From Nonlabens sp. (GTDB lineage: Bacteria > Bacteroidota > Bacteroidia > Flavobacteriales > Flavobacteriaceae), in NCBI GenBank assembly GCA_020630715.1, contig JAHDIQ010000001.1, positions 368,513 through 432,512 of the forward strand: 64,000 bases of DNA. Direction: 5' to 3'. A model generated the notes under the pieces. It ran no database searches and was not told the DNA's origin. It saw only the letters and a list, made by a program, of their open reading frames with translations. The translations under genes were made by a program, and so were the position numbers. Within the stretch, counting starts at the first letter, position 1. Each line of letters begins with the position of its first letter. Below, piece by piece: positions 44,040-52,289 of this stretch.

Positions 44040-45107
44040 ATGAAAAACTGGTGGTACGTAATGTTATTAGTCGCTACAACTAGTCTTGCACAGACTAGAG
44101 TAACGCATACGGTGTACTTTGATCTAGATAAAGATGAATTTAGTTTTAGTGAAGGAAAACAGTTGAATGCGTTTTTTGATGATCTACTGTATAAACCTAT
44201 TCTTACCGTTAATATTTTAGGCTATTGTGATGATCGCGGTAGTTATGAATATAATCTGGATCTTTCTAATAGACGTGTAGAAACCGTATCAGTATGGTTA
44301 GAAAACCATGATATACAATTAGAAAACATTTCAAAAAAGGTTCAAGGTCTAGGCGAGATCGCTCTAGAAAGTAACCTTACTGCGGCAGAAATCGAAGAAA
44401 ACAGAGCTCAAAATAGACGTGTAGACATAGAGTTTTACTTGAAAGAAACTATATCAAACCGGATCGCGATAAAAAAAATACGTAAAACAGATCTAACCAC
44501 TCAAGAGGCAAAAGAAATTAAAACCTACGAGAAAAAAGTAATCGCAACAGTTCAAAAAGACATCACTAGCACAACTCCCATAGTTACTAGTAAGCAACTA
44601 GAACAACCTAAAACACCAGCAAAGGAAAAACCTATAGATGATGATGAATATCTTGACATTCCCACAAACATTGATCCACCTATAGATAATACTAAGGAGC
44701 CTTTTAAAACCTTATTAAGCAAAAAGCTTAAAAAAGGCCAAGTGATCAGATTAGAAAATATTCTGTTTTACAAAGGTCGTTCTACCATTCTGGAAGAGTC
44801 CCAACCATTACTAGATCGTGTGGCAGAAATTTTAATCGCTCGTAAAGATATTCACTTTGAAATCCATGGTCATGTATGCTGTATTAACCCAGCTTATCCA
44901 GATGCTTATAATAGAGATACTAAAAAATCTAACCTTTCTCATGACCGCGCAAAAGCCATCTATAAAATCTTAAGAAATCGCGGTGTAGTAGCAAACCGTA
45001 TGCGTTTTAAGGGTTATGGTCGTTCTAAACCATTAGGTGGATCTGATAAATTAGATCGTCGTGTGGAGCTTTATATTACTAAAATTGATCCACCTAAGAT
45101 GGACTAA
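44040..45107 (+). CDS. OmpA family protein with two OmpA-like domains
   Basis: The 355-residue protein has a signal peptide ('MKNWWYVMLLVATTSLA') and two OmpA/MotB-like peptidoglycan-binding domains: the first at about 25-130 ('ILGYCDDRGSYEYNLDLSNRRVETV') and the second at about 225-350 ('FEIHGHVCCINP', 'HDRAKAIYKILRNRGV', 'RMRFKGYGRSKPLGG'). The middle (about 130-220) is a Lys/Thr/Pro-rich linker. It probably anchors peptidoglycan to the outer membrane. It starts 3 bases after the S41 gene. The second domain carries a Cys-Cys pair in a loop, which is not usual. Confidence 0.9.
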   Translation: MKNWWYVMLLVATTSLAQTRVTHTVYFDLDKDEFSFSEGKQLNAFFDDLLYKPILTVNILGYCDDRGSYEYNLDLSNRRVETVSVWLENHDIQLENISKKVQGLGEIALESNLTAAEIEENRAQNRRVDIEFYLKETISNRIAIKKIRKTDLTTQEAKEIKTYEKKVIATVQKDITSTTPIVTSKQLEQPKTPAKEKPIDDDEYLDIPTNIDPPIDNTKEPFKTLLSKKLKKGQVIRLENILFYKGRSTILEESQPLLDRVAEILIARKDIHFEIHGHVCCINPAYPDAYNRDTKKSNLSHDRAKAIYKILRNRGVVANRMRFKGYGRSKPLGGSDKLDRRVELYITKIDPPKMD

Positions 45108-45165
45108 AGATTTAACATTGGAAGCTTAAAAAAACAAGTAACTTCGCTAGGTAATTATATACCTC

Positions 45166-45777
45166 ATGTTTGTTGCGGCTCGCAAATTTGTAAAAAATCT
45201 AGATGTTGAAACTATTCCGCTTTCGCGAAAGCATAATCTAAACAACCTAACAGATTACATCAACTATAGTCTAGAACATTACCAAAAAGTCCAACTCACT
45301 TTCATCTGTACACATAATTCTAGACGCAGTCATTTGTGCCAAATCTGGGCACTAGCCGTTGCGAGATTCTATGAAATAAATGATGTTTTTTGCTATTCTG
45401 GTGGAACAGAAGTAACTGCATTATATCCTAAAATCGCTGAAACTTTAAAACATCAAGGATTAGAAATCACTCAACGCAAGAAAAAAGAGAATCCTAAATA
45501 TTTTATAGAATACAGTGAGATCATGCCACCTATTAAAGTGTTTTCAAAAAGATACGACCATAGATCTAATCCCAAAACGAACTATGCGGCCATCATGACT
45601 TGTGATCACGCATCAACAAATTGTCCCATAGTAAGTGGTGCAGATCAACGGATTGCTATTACTTATGAGGATCCTAAAGTAAGCGATCATACTCCAGAAG
45701 AAACTCAAGTTTATCTAGAACGTAGCATCCAGATAGCGACAGAAATGAAGTATGTATTCTCAAAAGTGAATATTTAA
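45166..45777 (+). CDS. low-molecular-weight phosphatase / arsenate reductase-like protein
   Basis: The 203-residue protein has the P-loop C48-x5-R54 ('FICTHNSRRSHLCQIW') of LMW-PTP-type arsenate reductases, followed by the later Cys in 'AAIMTCDHASTNCP' (about 143-150) that serve in thiol relay. It is longer than classical ArsC (about 135), but this length is usual in Bacteroidota. It should reduce arsenate to arsenite. The palindrome encodes 'PLSRKH' near residue 18-23. It lies upstream of arsR, and the arsR operator separates the two, which is unusual. Confidence 0.88.
   Translation: MFVAARKFVKNLDVETIPLSRKHNLNNLTDYINYSLEHYQKVQLTFICTHNSRRSHLCQIWALAVARFYEINDVFCYSGGTEVTALYPKIAETLKHQGLEITQRKKKENPKYFIEYSEIMPPIKVFSKRYDHRSNPKTNYAAIMTCDHASTNCPIVSGADQRIAITYEDPKVSDHTPEETQVYLERSIQIATEMKYVFSKVNI
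45219..45232. repeat. GCTTTCGCGAAAGC palindrome, copy 9 (arsC-like gene)
   Basis: Exact copy read as IPLSRKHN. Confidence 0.95.
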
Positions 45778-45808
45778 TTACTTATAAACTATTTTTTTAA
45801 ATCTATTC

Positions 45809-45824
45809 ATCGTAATATTGCAAT
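45809..45824. promoter_or_regulatory. candidate ArsR operator
   Basis: ATCGTAATATTGCAAT is an imperfect dyad (ATCGTAAT / ATTGCAAT) just upstream of arsR (ATG at 45837). It fits the type of AT-rich dyads bound by ArsR-family repressors and overlaps the TAATATTG promoter-like sequence. Confidence 0.45.
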
Positions 45825-45836
45825 AAAGCGATTAAT

Positions 45837-46166
45837 ATGGGCATTGCAAAAACTGAAATCTTTACACCAGCTCAAAATAGATTAGCATCTTATGCAAAAG
45901 TGCTAGGGCATCCTGCTAGAATAAGCATTTTAGAATACCTGTTTAAACTAGACGGATGTGTTTGTGGTGAATTAGTGAATGAAATAGGACTAGCGCAAGC
46001 TACGATATCACAACACTTAAAAGAATTAAAATCTATAGGTTTTATTAAAGGAACGGTAGAAGGAACTAGTGTATGCTACTGTATTAATGCAGAAAAGTGG
46101 CTAGAGATGAAACAAGAAGTTTCTAGCTTTTTAAATCAAACATCAGCATCATTTAATTGTTGTTAA
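45837..46166 (+). CDS. arsR: ArsR/SmtB family transcriptional repressor
   Basis: The 109-residue winged-helix repressor has the metal-binding 'DGCVCGELVNEIG' (about 39-51, C-V-C) and the HTH 'LAQATISQHLKELKSIGFIKG' (about 52-72). It should repress the ars genes and release DNA when arsenite binds the cysteines. The C-terminal 'FNCC' adds more potential ligands. It starts the group arsR-DUF6428-acr3, tightly spaced (15 and 15 bases). Confidence 0.92.
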   Translation: MGIAKTEIFTPAQNRLASYAKVLGHPARISILEYLFKLDGCVCGELVNEIGLAQATISQHLKELKSIGFIKGTVEGTSVCYCINAEKWLEMKQEVSSFLNQTSASFNCC

Positions 46167-46181
46167 TCTAAAAATCAAGTT

Positions 46182-46640
46182 ATGAAATTATCTCAGTTAC
46201 TCGAATTACTACATACCACTCAAGATATTCAGATTTACCTACCTAATGGTGCTATGGTGCCACAACATTTTCATGTAACGGAAGTAGGTCACGTTACAAA
46301 ATCATTCATAGACTGTGGTGGTACCGTAAGAAAAGAAGACAGTATTAGCTTACAATTATGGAGTGCTACAGACTATGATCATAGACTAGACCCTAAAAAA
46401 CTAACCTCTATTCTTACGGCTACGATGTCAAAACTACAATTACCAGACGCAGATATATTTGTAGAATTTCAAGGCAATACCATAGAAAAATATGGTCTAG
46501 ATCACGATGGGAACCGTTTTCTACTTACAAAAACCCTTACAGAATGTCTAGCGCTAGATCAATGCGGTTTACCATCATTAAAACCTAAGGTAATCATGAA
46601 AGCCATAGGTTCTTGCGCACCTGGAAGTGGTTGTTGTTAA
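46182..46640 (+). CDS. DUF6428-like protein of the arsenic locus
   Basis: The 152-residue protein starts 'MKLSQLLELLHT' and ends 'CAPGSGCC', with a central 'HFHVTEVGHVTKSFIDCGG' segment. I recall this family (DUF6428) between arsR and the arsenite pump in flavobacteria. The Cys ending suggests metal or metalloid binding; no catalytic function is known. It is co-transcribed with arsR and acr3. Confidence 0.75.
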   Translation: MKLSQLLELLHTTQDIQIYLPNGAMVPQHFHVTEVGHVTKSFIDCGGTVRKEDSISLQLWSATDYDHRLDPKKLTSILTATMSKLQLPDADIFVEFQGNTIEKYGLDHDGNRFLLTKTLTECLALDQCGLPSLKPKVIMKAIGSCAPGSGCC

Positions 46641-46655
46641 AAAGCCCTTAGAATT

Positions 46656-47681
46656 ATGAAAAAACTAAGCTTTTTAAATCAATACTTAACGCTATGGATT
46701 TTTCTTGCCATGCTATTAGGTATAGCTTTGGGATATTTTTTTCCTACCATTGCTGGTAGCATTGAACAAATGAGCTCTGGAACGACTAATATTCCTATCG
46801 CAATAGGGTTAATTGTTATGATGTATCCACCTCTAGCTAAAGCTGATTACAAACTCTTACCAGTAGTTTTTAAAAACACTAAAATCCTAAGCATATCGCT
46901 ATTGCTCAATTGGGTTATAGGTCCAGTATTGATGTTTGCACTAGCACTAATCTTCCTGCAAGATCATCCAGAATATATGGTTGGTTTAATACTGATAGGA
47001 CTAGCACGATGTATAGCAATGGTACTGGTATGGAATGACCTAGCAGATGGATCGCCAGAATACGGCGCCGGATTAGTAGCGCTTAACAGTGTTTTTCAGG
47101 TGTTTGCTTATTCCTTTTACGCTTGGTTATTCATAACAGTGCTTCCACCCTATTTTGGTTTTGATGGTGCGATCATCGATATTTCTATTGCTACCATTGC
47201 TCAGAGTGTTGCTATTTATTTAGGTATTCCGTTTCTGCTAGGGATTTTAAGTCGTTACTTCCTTGTAAAACTAAAAGGTAAAGAATGGTATGAACAGGTT
47301 TTTATTCCTACCATTTCGCCACTAACACTGGTAGCATTACTACTCACGATTATTTTAATGTTTTCCTTAAAAGGAGAATTGATAGTTGAGATTCCATTTG
47401 ATGTTTTGTTGATCGCGATACCATTGTTGATCTATTTTATCGTAATGTTTTTAATAGGGTTTTTTATCAGTAAATATCGCGGTGCGACCTATAGTGAAAA
47501 TGCCGCTATTGCTTTTACGGCTGCTGGTAATAATTTTGAACTTGCCATTGCAGTAGCTATAGCGGTTTTTGGGCTTAATTCAGGACAGGCATTTACAGGC
47601 GTGATTGGTCCACTGGTTGAAGTTCCTGCTTTGATATTATTAGTAAAGGTTGCGTTTTGGTTGAAGAAGAGGTATTATTAA
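46656..47681 (+). CDS. ACR3-type arsenite efflux transporter
   Basis: The 341-residue membrane protein has ten hydrophobic segments and the ACR3 signature '[20 protein letters not shown]' (shortened; Cys at about 113 is essential in the family). It expels arsenite by the proton motive force. It closes the arsR-DUF6428-acr3 group and is followed by an unrelated toxin-antitoxin pair. ACR3 is confidently distinguished from ArsB by the BASS-like fold and the conserved cysteine. Confidence 0.93.
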   Translation: MKKLSFLNQYLTLWIFLAMLLGIALGYFFPTIAGSIEQMSSGTTNIPIAIGLIVMMYPPLAKADYKLLPVVFKNTKILSISLLLNWVIGPVLMFALALIFLQDHPEYMVGLILIGLARCIAMVLVWNDLADGSPEYGAGLVALNSVFQVFAYSFYAWLFITVLPPYFGFDGAIIDISIATIAQSVAIYLGIPFLLGILSRYFLVKLKGKEWYEQVFIPTISPLTLVALLLTIILMFSLKGELIVEIPFDVLLIAIPLLIYFIVMFLIGFFISKYRGATYSENAAIAFTAAGNNFELAIAVAIAVFGLNSGQAFTGVIGPLVEVPALILLVKVAFWLKKRYY

Positions 47682-47730
47682 CTAAATTAATTTTGTACTA
47701 TCTTTAGATTATAATACTCTTCAGAAGAAT

Positions 47731-47955
47731 ATGATTGATTATAGAAAATATATTGTAATAGATAAAGAGAGAAGATTTGGCGCACCTATTATCTCTGGTA
47801 CACGCATAAGTGTCTCTGACGTGCTCAACTGGTTGGCAAATGGAATGAGTGTAAATGACATCATCGAAGATTTTCCAGAACTGAGTAAAGAGGAAATAAA
47901 TGCTTGTCTATCTTTTGCTGCCCAAAGGGAAAGTAGAACTAGAGTAGCTTCATGA
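47731..47955 (+). CDS. DUF433 antitoxin-like protein
   Basis: The 74-residue protein has the DUF433 pattern 'GAPIISGTRISVSDVLNWLANGMSVNDIIEDFPELSKEEI' in shortened view (G-x-P-x-I-x-G-T-R and 'DIIEDFPELS'). It folds as a small HTH-like antitoxin. It overlaps the following DUF5615 gene by 4 bases. The pair is a type II toxin-antitoxin module in the VapBC-like group; the DUF433 partner neutralises the nuclease-like protein. Confidence 0.85.
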   Translation: MIDYRKYIVIDKERRFGAPIISGTRISVSDVLNWLANGMSVNDIIEDFPELSKEEINACLSFAAQRESRTRVAS

Positions 47956-48296
47956 AACTCCTTTTAGACCAAAATATTTCTTATCGAATTATTCCTAAAA
48001 TTATTGAATACTTTCCAGAAAGTCAACAAGTGTCAAATTTAAACCTCGTAAATGCTCGAGATTCTCAAATTTGGGAATACGCTAAAAGCAATTATTTTAC
48101 AATAGTAACCTTTGACGCCGATTTTTATAATATCAGCCAAATCAAAGGTTTTCCACCTAAAATTATATGGTTTCGGACTGGTAATCTAACTTCAAAATCA
48201 ATATCTAATCTATTGATTAAACACAAAGCAATTATAAATGATTTTATCAATCATGAAGATTATGAAGATATTGCTTGTTTAGAAATAAGCGAATAA
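47952..48296 (+). CDS. DUF5615 PIN-like toxin
   Basis: The 114-residue PIN-like protein starts 'MKLLLDQNISYRII', with D6 near the N-terminus and a second acidic group in 'FTIVTFDADFYNIS' (D54/D56 region). These match the DUF5615 family, the usual partner of DUF433 proteins. It is a candidate RNase. It directly follows the arsenic locus but is not part of it. The AT-rich sequence with a poor terminator behind it is typical of mobile toxin modules. Confidence 0.83.
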   Translation: MKLLLDQNISYRIIPKIIEYFPESQQVSNLNLVNARDSQIWEYAKSNYFTIVTFDADFYNISQIKGFPPKIIWFRTGNLTSKSISNLLIKHKAIINDFINHEDYEDIACLEISE

Positions 48297-48503
48297 AAAA
48301 GTTTACAACTCAAGATCTAAACATAATTTTGGATGAATAACGTTTTTATTCCCATTAAATATGTCGTGAATAATATGTACTGATTCTTATAGACTTCATT
48401 CTAAATAAGAATTTTGAAAACTTTTTGTAATTATAAATAAAAGTCTGAAAATCTCTCTTTAACAACGATATTTGCACCGCCTAAAATTCTATTTAGGATC
48501 ATC

Positions 48504-49460
48504 ATGACACTCGTTTCAAAAGACATCTTAAAAGCTGCCGAAATTCTACATAAAGAAGAGCTCGTTGCAATTCCTACAGAGACTGTTTATGGTCTAGCAG
48601 GAAATATTTATAGCGAGAAAGCAATCCGTGGGATTTTTATAATGAAACAACGGCCGTTAATGAATCCGCTGATTGTGCATATTCATGATCTCAAACAAGT
48701 AGAAGAACTCACCTCATCATTTCCAGAAAAAGCACAAGAATTAGCTAGAGTGTTTTGGCCAGGATCTTTGACATTAATTTTACCTAAAAGTAATAAAGTG
48801 CCAGATTTGATTACCGCAGGAAAAGATACCGTAGGAATACGCATGCCTCATCATCCTGTAACACTAGAATTGTTGAAACAACTGGAATTTCCTATCGCAG
48901 CACCTAGTGCAAATCCATTTACTAAAATCAGTCCTACTAAAGCACATCACGTTAAAGATTACTTTGATGGAACTTTAAAAATGGTGCTAGATGGTGGTGA
49001 TTGTAAAAATGGGATTGAATCTACGATTGTAGGTTTTGAAAATGACCAGCCTGTAGTTTATAGGCTAGGCGCAATTGCCCTAGAAGACATTGAAAAAGTA
49101 ATAGGAAAAGTTGTAGTTAAAAACAAAAAGGAGAATGCACCACAAGCGCCTGGAATGATGGCGCGACACTATGCACCGCAAACTAAAATCATTCTAGTAA
49201 ACGATGTTGCTAGTGCTATTCAACAATATCCTAATCATAAAATAGGACTGTTACTGCATCATGAAATCGATAATTTTAATGAAGTACAGCACATCAAATA
49301 CCTTTCTAAAACGGGAGATTTCAAAGAAGCTGCTAGCAATTTATATGGTGCAATGCACTCGTTAGATCAATTAGATCTAGACATCATCATCGCTCATCGC
49401 TTTCCAGAAAAGGATTTAGGCGCCTCTATTAACGACAGATTAAAAAGAGCTACTCAATAA
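48504..49460 (+). CDS. tsaC: L-threonylcarbamoyladenylate synthase (Sua5 type)
   Basis: The 318-residue enzyme makes L-threonylcarbamoyl-AMP for the t6A37 modification of ANN-decoding tRNAs. The YrdC domain (about 10-195) shows 'PTETVYGLAGN', 'KQRPLMNPLIVHI' and 'PSANPF' residues that bind ATP and threonine. A C-terminal Sua5 domain (about 210-318) follows, with the linker 'APQAPGMMARHYAPQ'. The length matches Sua5/YwlC rather than the short TsaC. It is followed by the Cys/His-rich gene after 19 bases. Confidence 0.95.
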   Translation: MTLVSKDILKAAEILHKEELVAIPTETVYGLAGNIYSEKAIRGIFIMKQRPLMNPLIVHIHDLKQVEELTSSFPEKAQELARVFWPGSLTLILPKSNKVPDLITAGKDTVGIRMPHHPVTLELLKQLEFPIAAPSANPFTKISPTKAHHVKDYFDGTLKMVLDGGDCKNGIESTIVGFENDQPVVYRLGAIALEDIEKVIGKVVVKNKKENAPQAPGMMARHYAPQTKIILVNDVASAIQQYPNHKIGLLLHHEIDNFNEVQHIKYLSKTGDFKEAASNLYGAMHSLDQLDLDIIIAHRFPEKDLGASINDRLKRATQ

Positions 49461-49479
49461 AGAATCCTATATTTGAATC

Positions 49480-49797
49480 GTGAAATGGTTTGTTTTTATA
49501 TTCTCGATTTACTTTATAGGGCTTAATATCATGCCCTGTAATGACGGTGATATTGTAACACACGATACCATAGAACAACATGTAGATGTAGATCATGAAT
49601 ATGATCACGATCATGAAGATAACTGCTCACCATTCTGCCAGTGTAGTTGTTGTTCCATTCATGTGATCAATAACATAGCTGTATTCTCTGAATTACCAGT
49701 AAACTCTATTTTTTCTCAAATTAACTCTACTGCACTAGATTCTCTTTCAAAAGGTTTTGCTGGTGCTATTCTTCAGCCACCGCAAATGATTGCTTAA
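49480..49797 (+). CDS. small exported Cys/His-rich protein (DUF6660-like)
   Basis: The 105-residue protein (GTG start) has a signal segment (about 1-16) and a metal-binding stretch, about 30-60: 'DVDHEYDHDHEDNCSPFC' then 'QCSCCSIHV', rich in His, Asp and Cys. I recall DUF6660 proteins of this form next to TonB receptors. The likely role is binding of copper, zinc or cobalt before uptake or efflux. It precedes the TonB receptor by 54 bases and probably shares its promoter. Confidence 0.75.
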   Translation: MKWFVFIFSIYFIGLNIMPCNDGDIVTHDTIEQHVDVDHEYDHDHEDNCSPFCQCSCCSIHVINNIAVFSELPVNSIFSQINSTALDSLSKGFAGAILQPPQMIA

Positions 49798-49851
49798 TAT
49801 TTCATAGGTCTTACCTATCACGATTTTATTAACACAATTATTTTATTACAA

Positions 49852-52044
49852 ATGAAACATATCATTTTATGCAGTTTGTTGTTGCTGGGTTACGCTTCCG
49901 CGAAAGCGCAATCACAAACAACTCAACAAGTCACCATTAACATTACAGATAGCTCAAAAGAACCATTACTAGGGGCAAGCGTATATATCAAATCCCTAGA
50001 AATAGGTGCCATGACAGATGTGGATGGAAACGCTATTTTAAGTGCCTTACCTAAAGGAACTCATGAATTAAGCATAAGTTACGTAGGGTATAAATCCCAA
50101 AAATTAACCATTACCGTTCCTAGACCATCAAGGTATAACATCATACTAGAAGAAGATACTGGCGTGCTTAAAGAGGTGGTCATCCAGTCCACACGATCCT
50201 CACGTACTTTTAAACGCACGCCTACGCGCATTGAGTTTATAGGTGGCGAGGAACTGGTCGAAAAGAACGCGATGAACAGTACAAATATCTCTATGGTATT
50301 GCGTGAAAGTACTGGTATTCAAATGCAACAAACCTCACAAGGTAGTGCTAACCAGCGCATCCGTATTCAAGGTCTAGATGGACGATACACCCAATTATTA
50401 AAGGATGGTTTCCCGCTTTATAGTGGTTTTGCCGGTGGATTGAGTATCATGCAAATTCCGCCACTGGACATCAAACAATTTGAAATTATTAAAGGAAGTT
50501 CATCCACGCTTTATGGTGGTGGTGCTATCGCTGGTCTAGTAAATATGCAGTCTAAAACGCCAGAAGATGAAAAGGAACTAGACCTCATGCTGGTAGGAAC
50601 GCAGGCGCTAGGAACTACTTTTAATACCTTTTATAGCGGGCGTAATGAAAAATGGGGAACTACACTTTTTGCAAATGCAAATTACCAGCAAGCATACGAT
50701 CCAGATGGTGATGAGTTTTCTAATTTACCAGAAACTAAATCAGTCACTATAAATCCGCGATTGTTTTATTATCCTAGTGAACGTGCTACCATGTGGTTAG
50801 GTTTAAATGCTACTTATGATGAACGTGTAGGTGGTTTTCTAAATGTGATTAATGGTGATCAAGATGGATATACAGAGAATAATACCTCGCGTCGCATCAG
50901 TACACAGTTTAATTATGACCAGCAATTAAATAGTACCTCTAGCTTACAGGTAAAAAATAGTATCTCTAACTTTAATAGAGATTTAATCGTGCCTAATAGT
51001 GCATTATCTGGAACACAAATCAACTCTTTTACTGAGGTAAATTTTAAGTCAGAACGTGAGAAGACAGACTGGATTCTAGGTGGTAATTTATATACATCCA
51101 GTTTTGATGAAACTAGCGCTCCAGATCGTGATCAGGATGATGCTACGGTAGGACTGTTTGCAAATAATATTTATGATATTTCAGATCGCTGGATTCTAGA
51201 AACTGGTTTACGTACTGATTTTACTGCAGACTGGGGAACATTTGTTCTTCCTAGATTTTCATTACTTTATAATGGCTCTAGTGGATTCACCAGCCGTTTA
51301 GGTGGTGGATTAGGTTATAAAGTCCCAGATTTATTTACAGAAGAAGCTGAATTTGTACGCTTTCAAGGTGTAAATGGGATTAATAAAGACCTATTAAATG
51401 CAGAGACTTCTTATGGAATCAACCTAGACTTTAACTATGTGACGCGATTGAGTGATGAGCTTAAGTTTTCTATCAACCAGTTGTTTTATTTAACAGCCAT
51501 TGAAGATGGTTTATTGCTACAGCAAAGTCCATTAGGGAATGGTTCACTAGAATATTTTAACGCACCTGATATTACGTTATCTCGTGGTGCAGAAACAAAT
51601 ATCAAATTCTCTTACAAAGATTTTAAATGGTTTGTGAATTATGCGCTGATAGATACACGATTAAATTTTCTAGAAGGCAATCCGCAAAAACCACTTACAG
51701 CTAGACATAACGCTGGTAGTGTTTTTATGTATGAAACAGAAGAATGGCGTATAGGTTATGAAACCTACTATACTGGTGAGCAATTACTATTTGACGGTAC
51801 GGAGACTACAGATTTTATTACCATGGGATTACTAGTGATGAAAAACTATGAATGGGGACATTTATATACCAACTTTGAAAACTTTACAGACCGCAGACAA
51901 AGTCGCTTTTCTCCTACTCTAGCTACTAATAATGGCGTTCCTACATTTAATGAAATCTATGCACCTACAGATGGTTTTATTCTAAGTCTAGGTGTGATTT
52001 GGAAACCTTTTGGCAATCATGAAGAACATCATGATGATGATTAG
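49852..52044 (+). CDS. TonB-dependent receptor, probably for a metal or metallophore
   Basis: The 730-residue receptor has a signal peptide ending 'GYASAKAQ', a carboxypeptidase-regulatory domain (about 23-105), a plug domain (about 118-230, 'RIRIQGLDGRYTQLLKDGFPLYSG') and a 22-strand barrel (about 240-720). The final residues 'NHEEHHDDD' are His/Asp-rich, unusual for receptors. Together with the Cys/His-rich neighbour this suggests a transition-metal substrate. The AxA signal box is encoded by a one-mismatch palindrome. No SusD partner is present, so it is not a glycan receptor. Confidence 0.92.
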   Translation: MKHIILCSLLLLGYASAKAQSQTTQQVTINITDSSKEPLLGASVYIKSLEIGAMTDVDGNAILSALPKGTHELSISYVGYKSQKLTITVPRPSRYNIILEEDTGVLKEVVIQSTRSSRTFKRTPTRIEFIGGEELVEKNAMNSTNISMVLRESTGIQMQQTSQGSANQRIRIQGLDGRYTQLLKDGFPLYSGFAGGLSIMQIPPLDIKQFEIIKGSSSTLYGGGAIAGLVNMQSKTPEDEKELDLMLVGTQALGTTFNTFYSGRNEKWGTTLFANANYQQAYDPDGDEFSNLPETKSVTINPRLFYYPSERATMWLGLNATYDERVGGFLNVINGDQDGYTENNTSRRISTQFNYDQQLNSTSSLQVKNSISNFNRDLIVPNSALSGTQINSFTEVNFKSEREKTDWILGGNLYTSSFDETSAPDRDQDDATVGLFANNIYDISDRWILETGLRTDFTADWGTFVLPRFSLLYNGSSGFTSRLGGGLGYKVPDLFTEEAEFVRFQGVNGINKDLLNAETSYGINLDFNYVTRLSDELKFSINQLFYLTAIEDGLLLQQSPLGNGSLEYFNAPDITLSRGAETNIKFSYKDFKWFVNYALIDTRLNFLEGNPQKPLTARHNAGSVFMYETEEWRIGYETYYTGEQLLFDGTETTDFITMGLLVMKNYEWGHLYTNFENFTDRRQSRFSPTLATNNGVPTFNEIYAPTDGFILSLGVIWKPFGNHEEHHDDD
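49894..49907. repeat. palindrome variant GCTTCCGCGAAAGC (TonB receptor signal peptide)
   Basis: One mismatch; read as YASAKAQ and supplies the signal peptidase I box. Confidence 0.8.
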
Positions 52045-52085
52045 CATGATATAAATTTAATTTTAAAGACGCAGTAAATAATAGA

Positions 52086-52104
52086 TAAACCTCACAGGTT
52101 TGTT
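52086..52104. repeat. AAACCTcacAGGTTT hairpin repeat, copy 1
   Basis: TAAACCTCACAGGTTTGTT; identical to 52261-52279, so the two-hairpin element is bracketed by direct repeats 175 bases apart. Confidence 0.85.
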
Positions 52105-52115
52105 TTTATCAATCA

Positions 52116-52224
52116 AATTTAGACAATGCCAACACTAATAGTTGGCATGTCAAATCTTAACATCTTTTTTATTCTAAATTAAACTCATTACCAACATGCC
52201 AAGTTTAAGTCTTGGCATGTTTGG
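52116..52224 (+). repeat. two-hairpin TGCCAA element, copy 2
   Basis: Hairpin 1: TGCCAAC (52127-52133) / GTTGGCA (52141-52147). Hairpin 2: CATGCCAAG (52195-52203) / CTTGGCATG (52211-52219), a perfect 9-bp stem with a 7-base loop. Confidence 0.9.
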
Positions 52225-52260
52225 TTATTAGTAATGAAAAAGTAGAGCTATTTGTAGATA

Positions 52261-52279
52261 TAAACCTCACAGGTTTGTT
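52261..52279. repeat. AAACCTcacAGGTTT hairpin repeat, copy 2
   Basis: Identical to the repeat at 52086-52104; just downstream of the GNAT stop on the minus strand, where it could end transcription. Confidence 0.85.
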
Positions 52280-52289
52280 AAAGAATTAA

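Larger units (their letters stand above)
52045..52289. other. repeat-rich spacer between TonB receptor and GNAT genes
   Basis: It contains the TGCCAA two-hairpin element (copy 2) flanked by two copies of TAAACCTCACAGGTTTGTT (52086-52104 and 52261-52279). No gene is supported. Confidence 0.75.

Noticed and set aside
45166-47681. The arsenic locus as a mobile island
   Set aside because: No integrase, insertion sequence or tRNA is adjacent, and the first gene contains an exact palindrome as in core genes.
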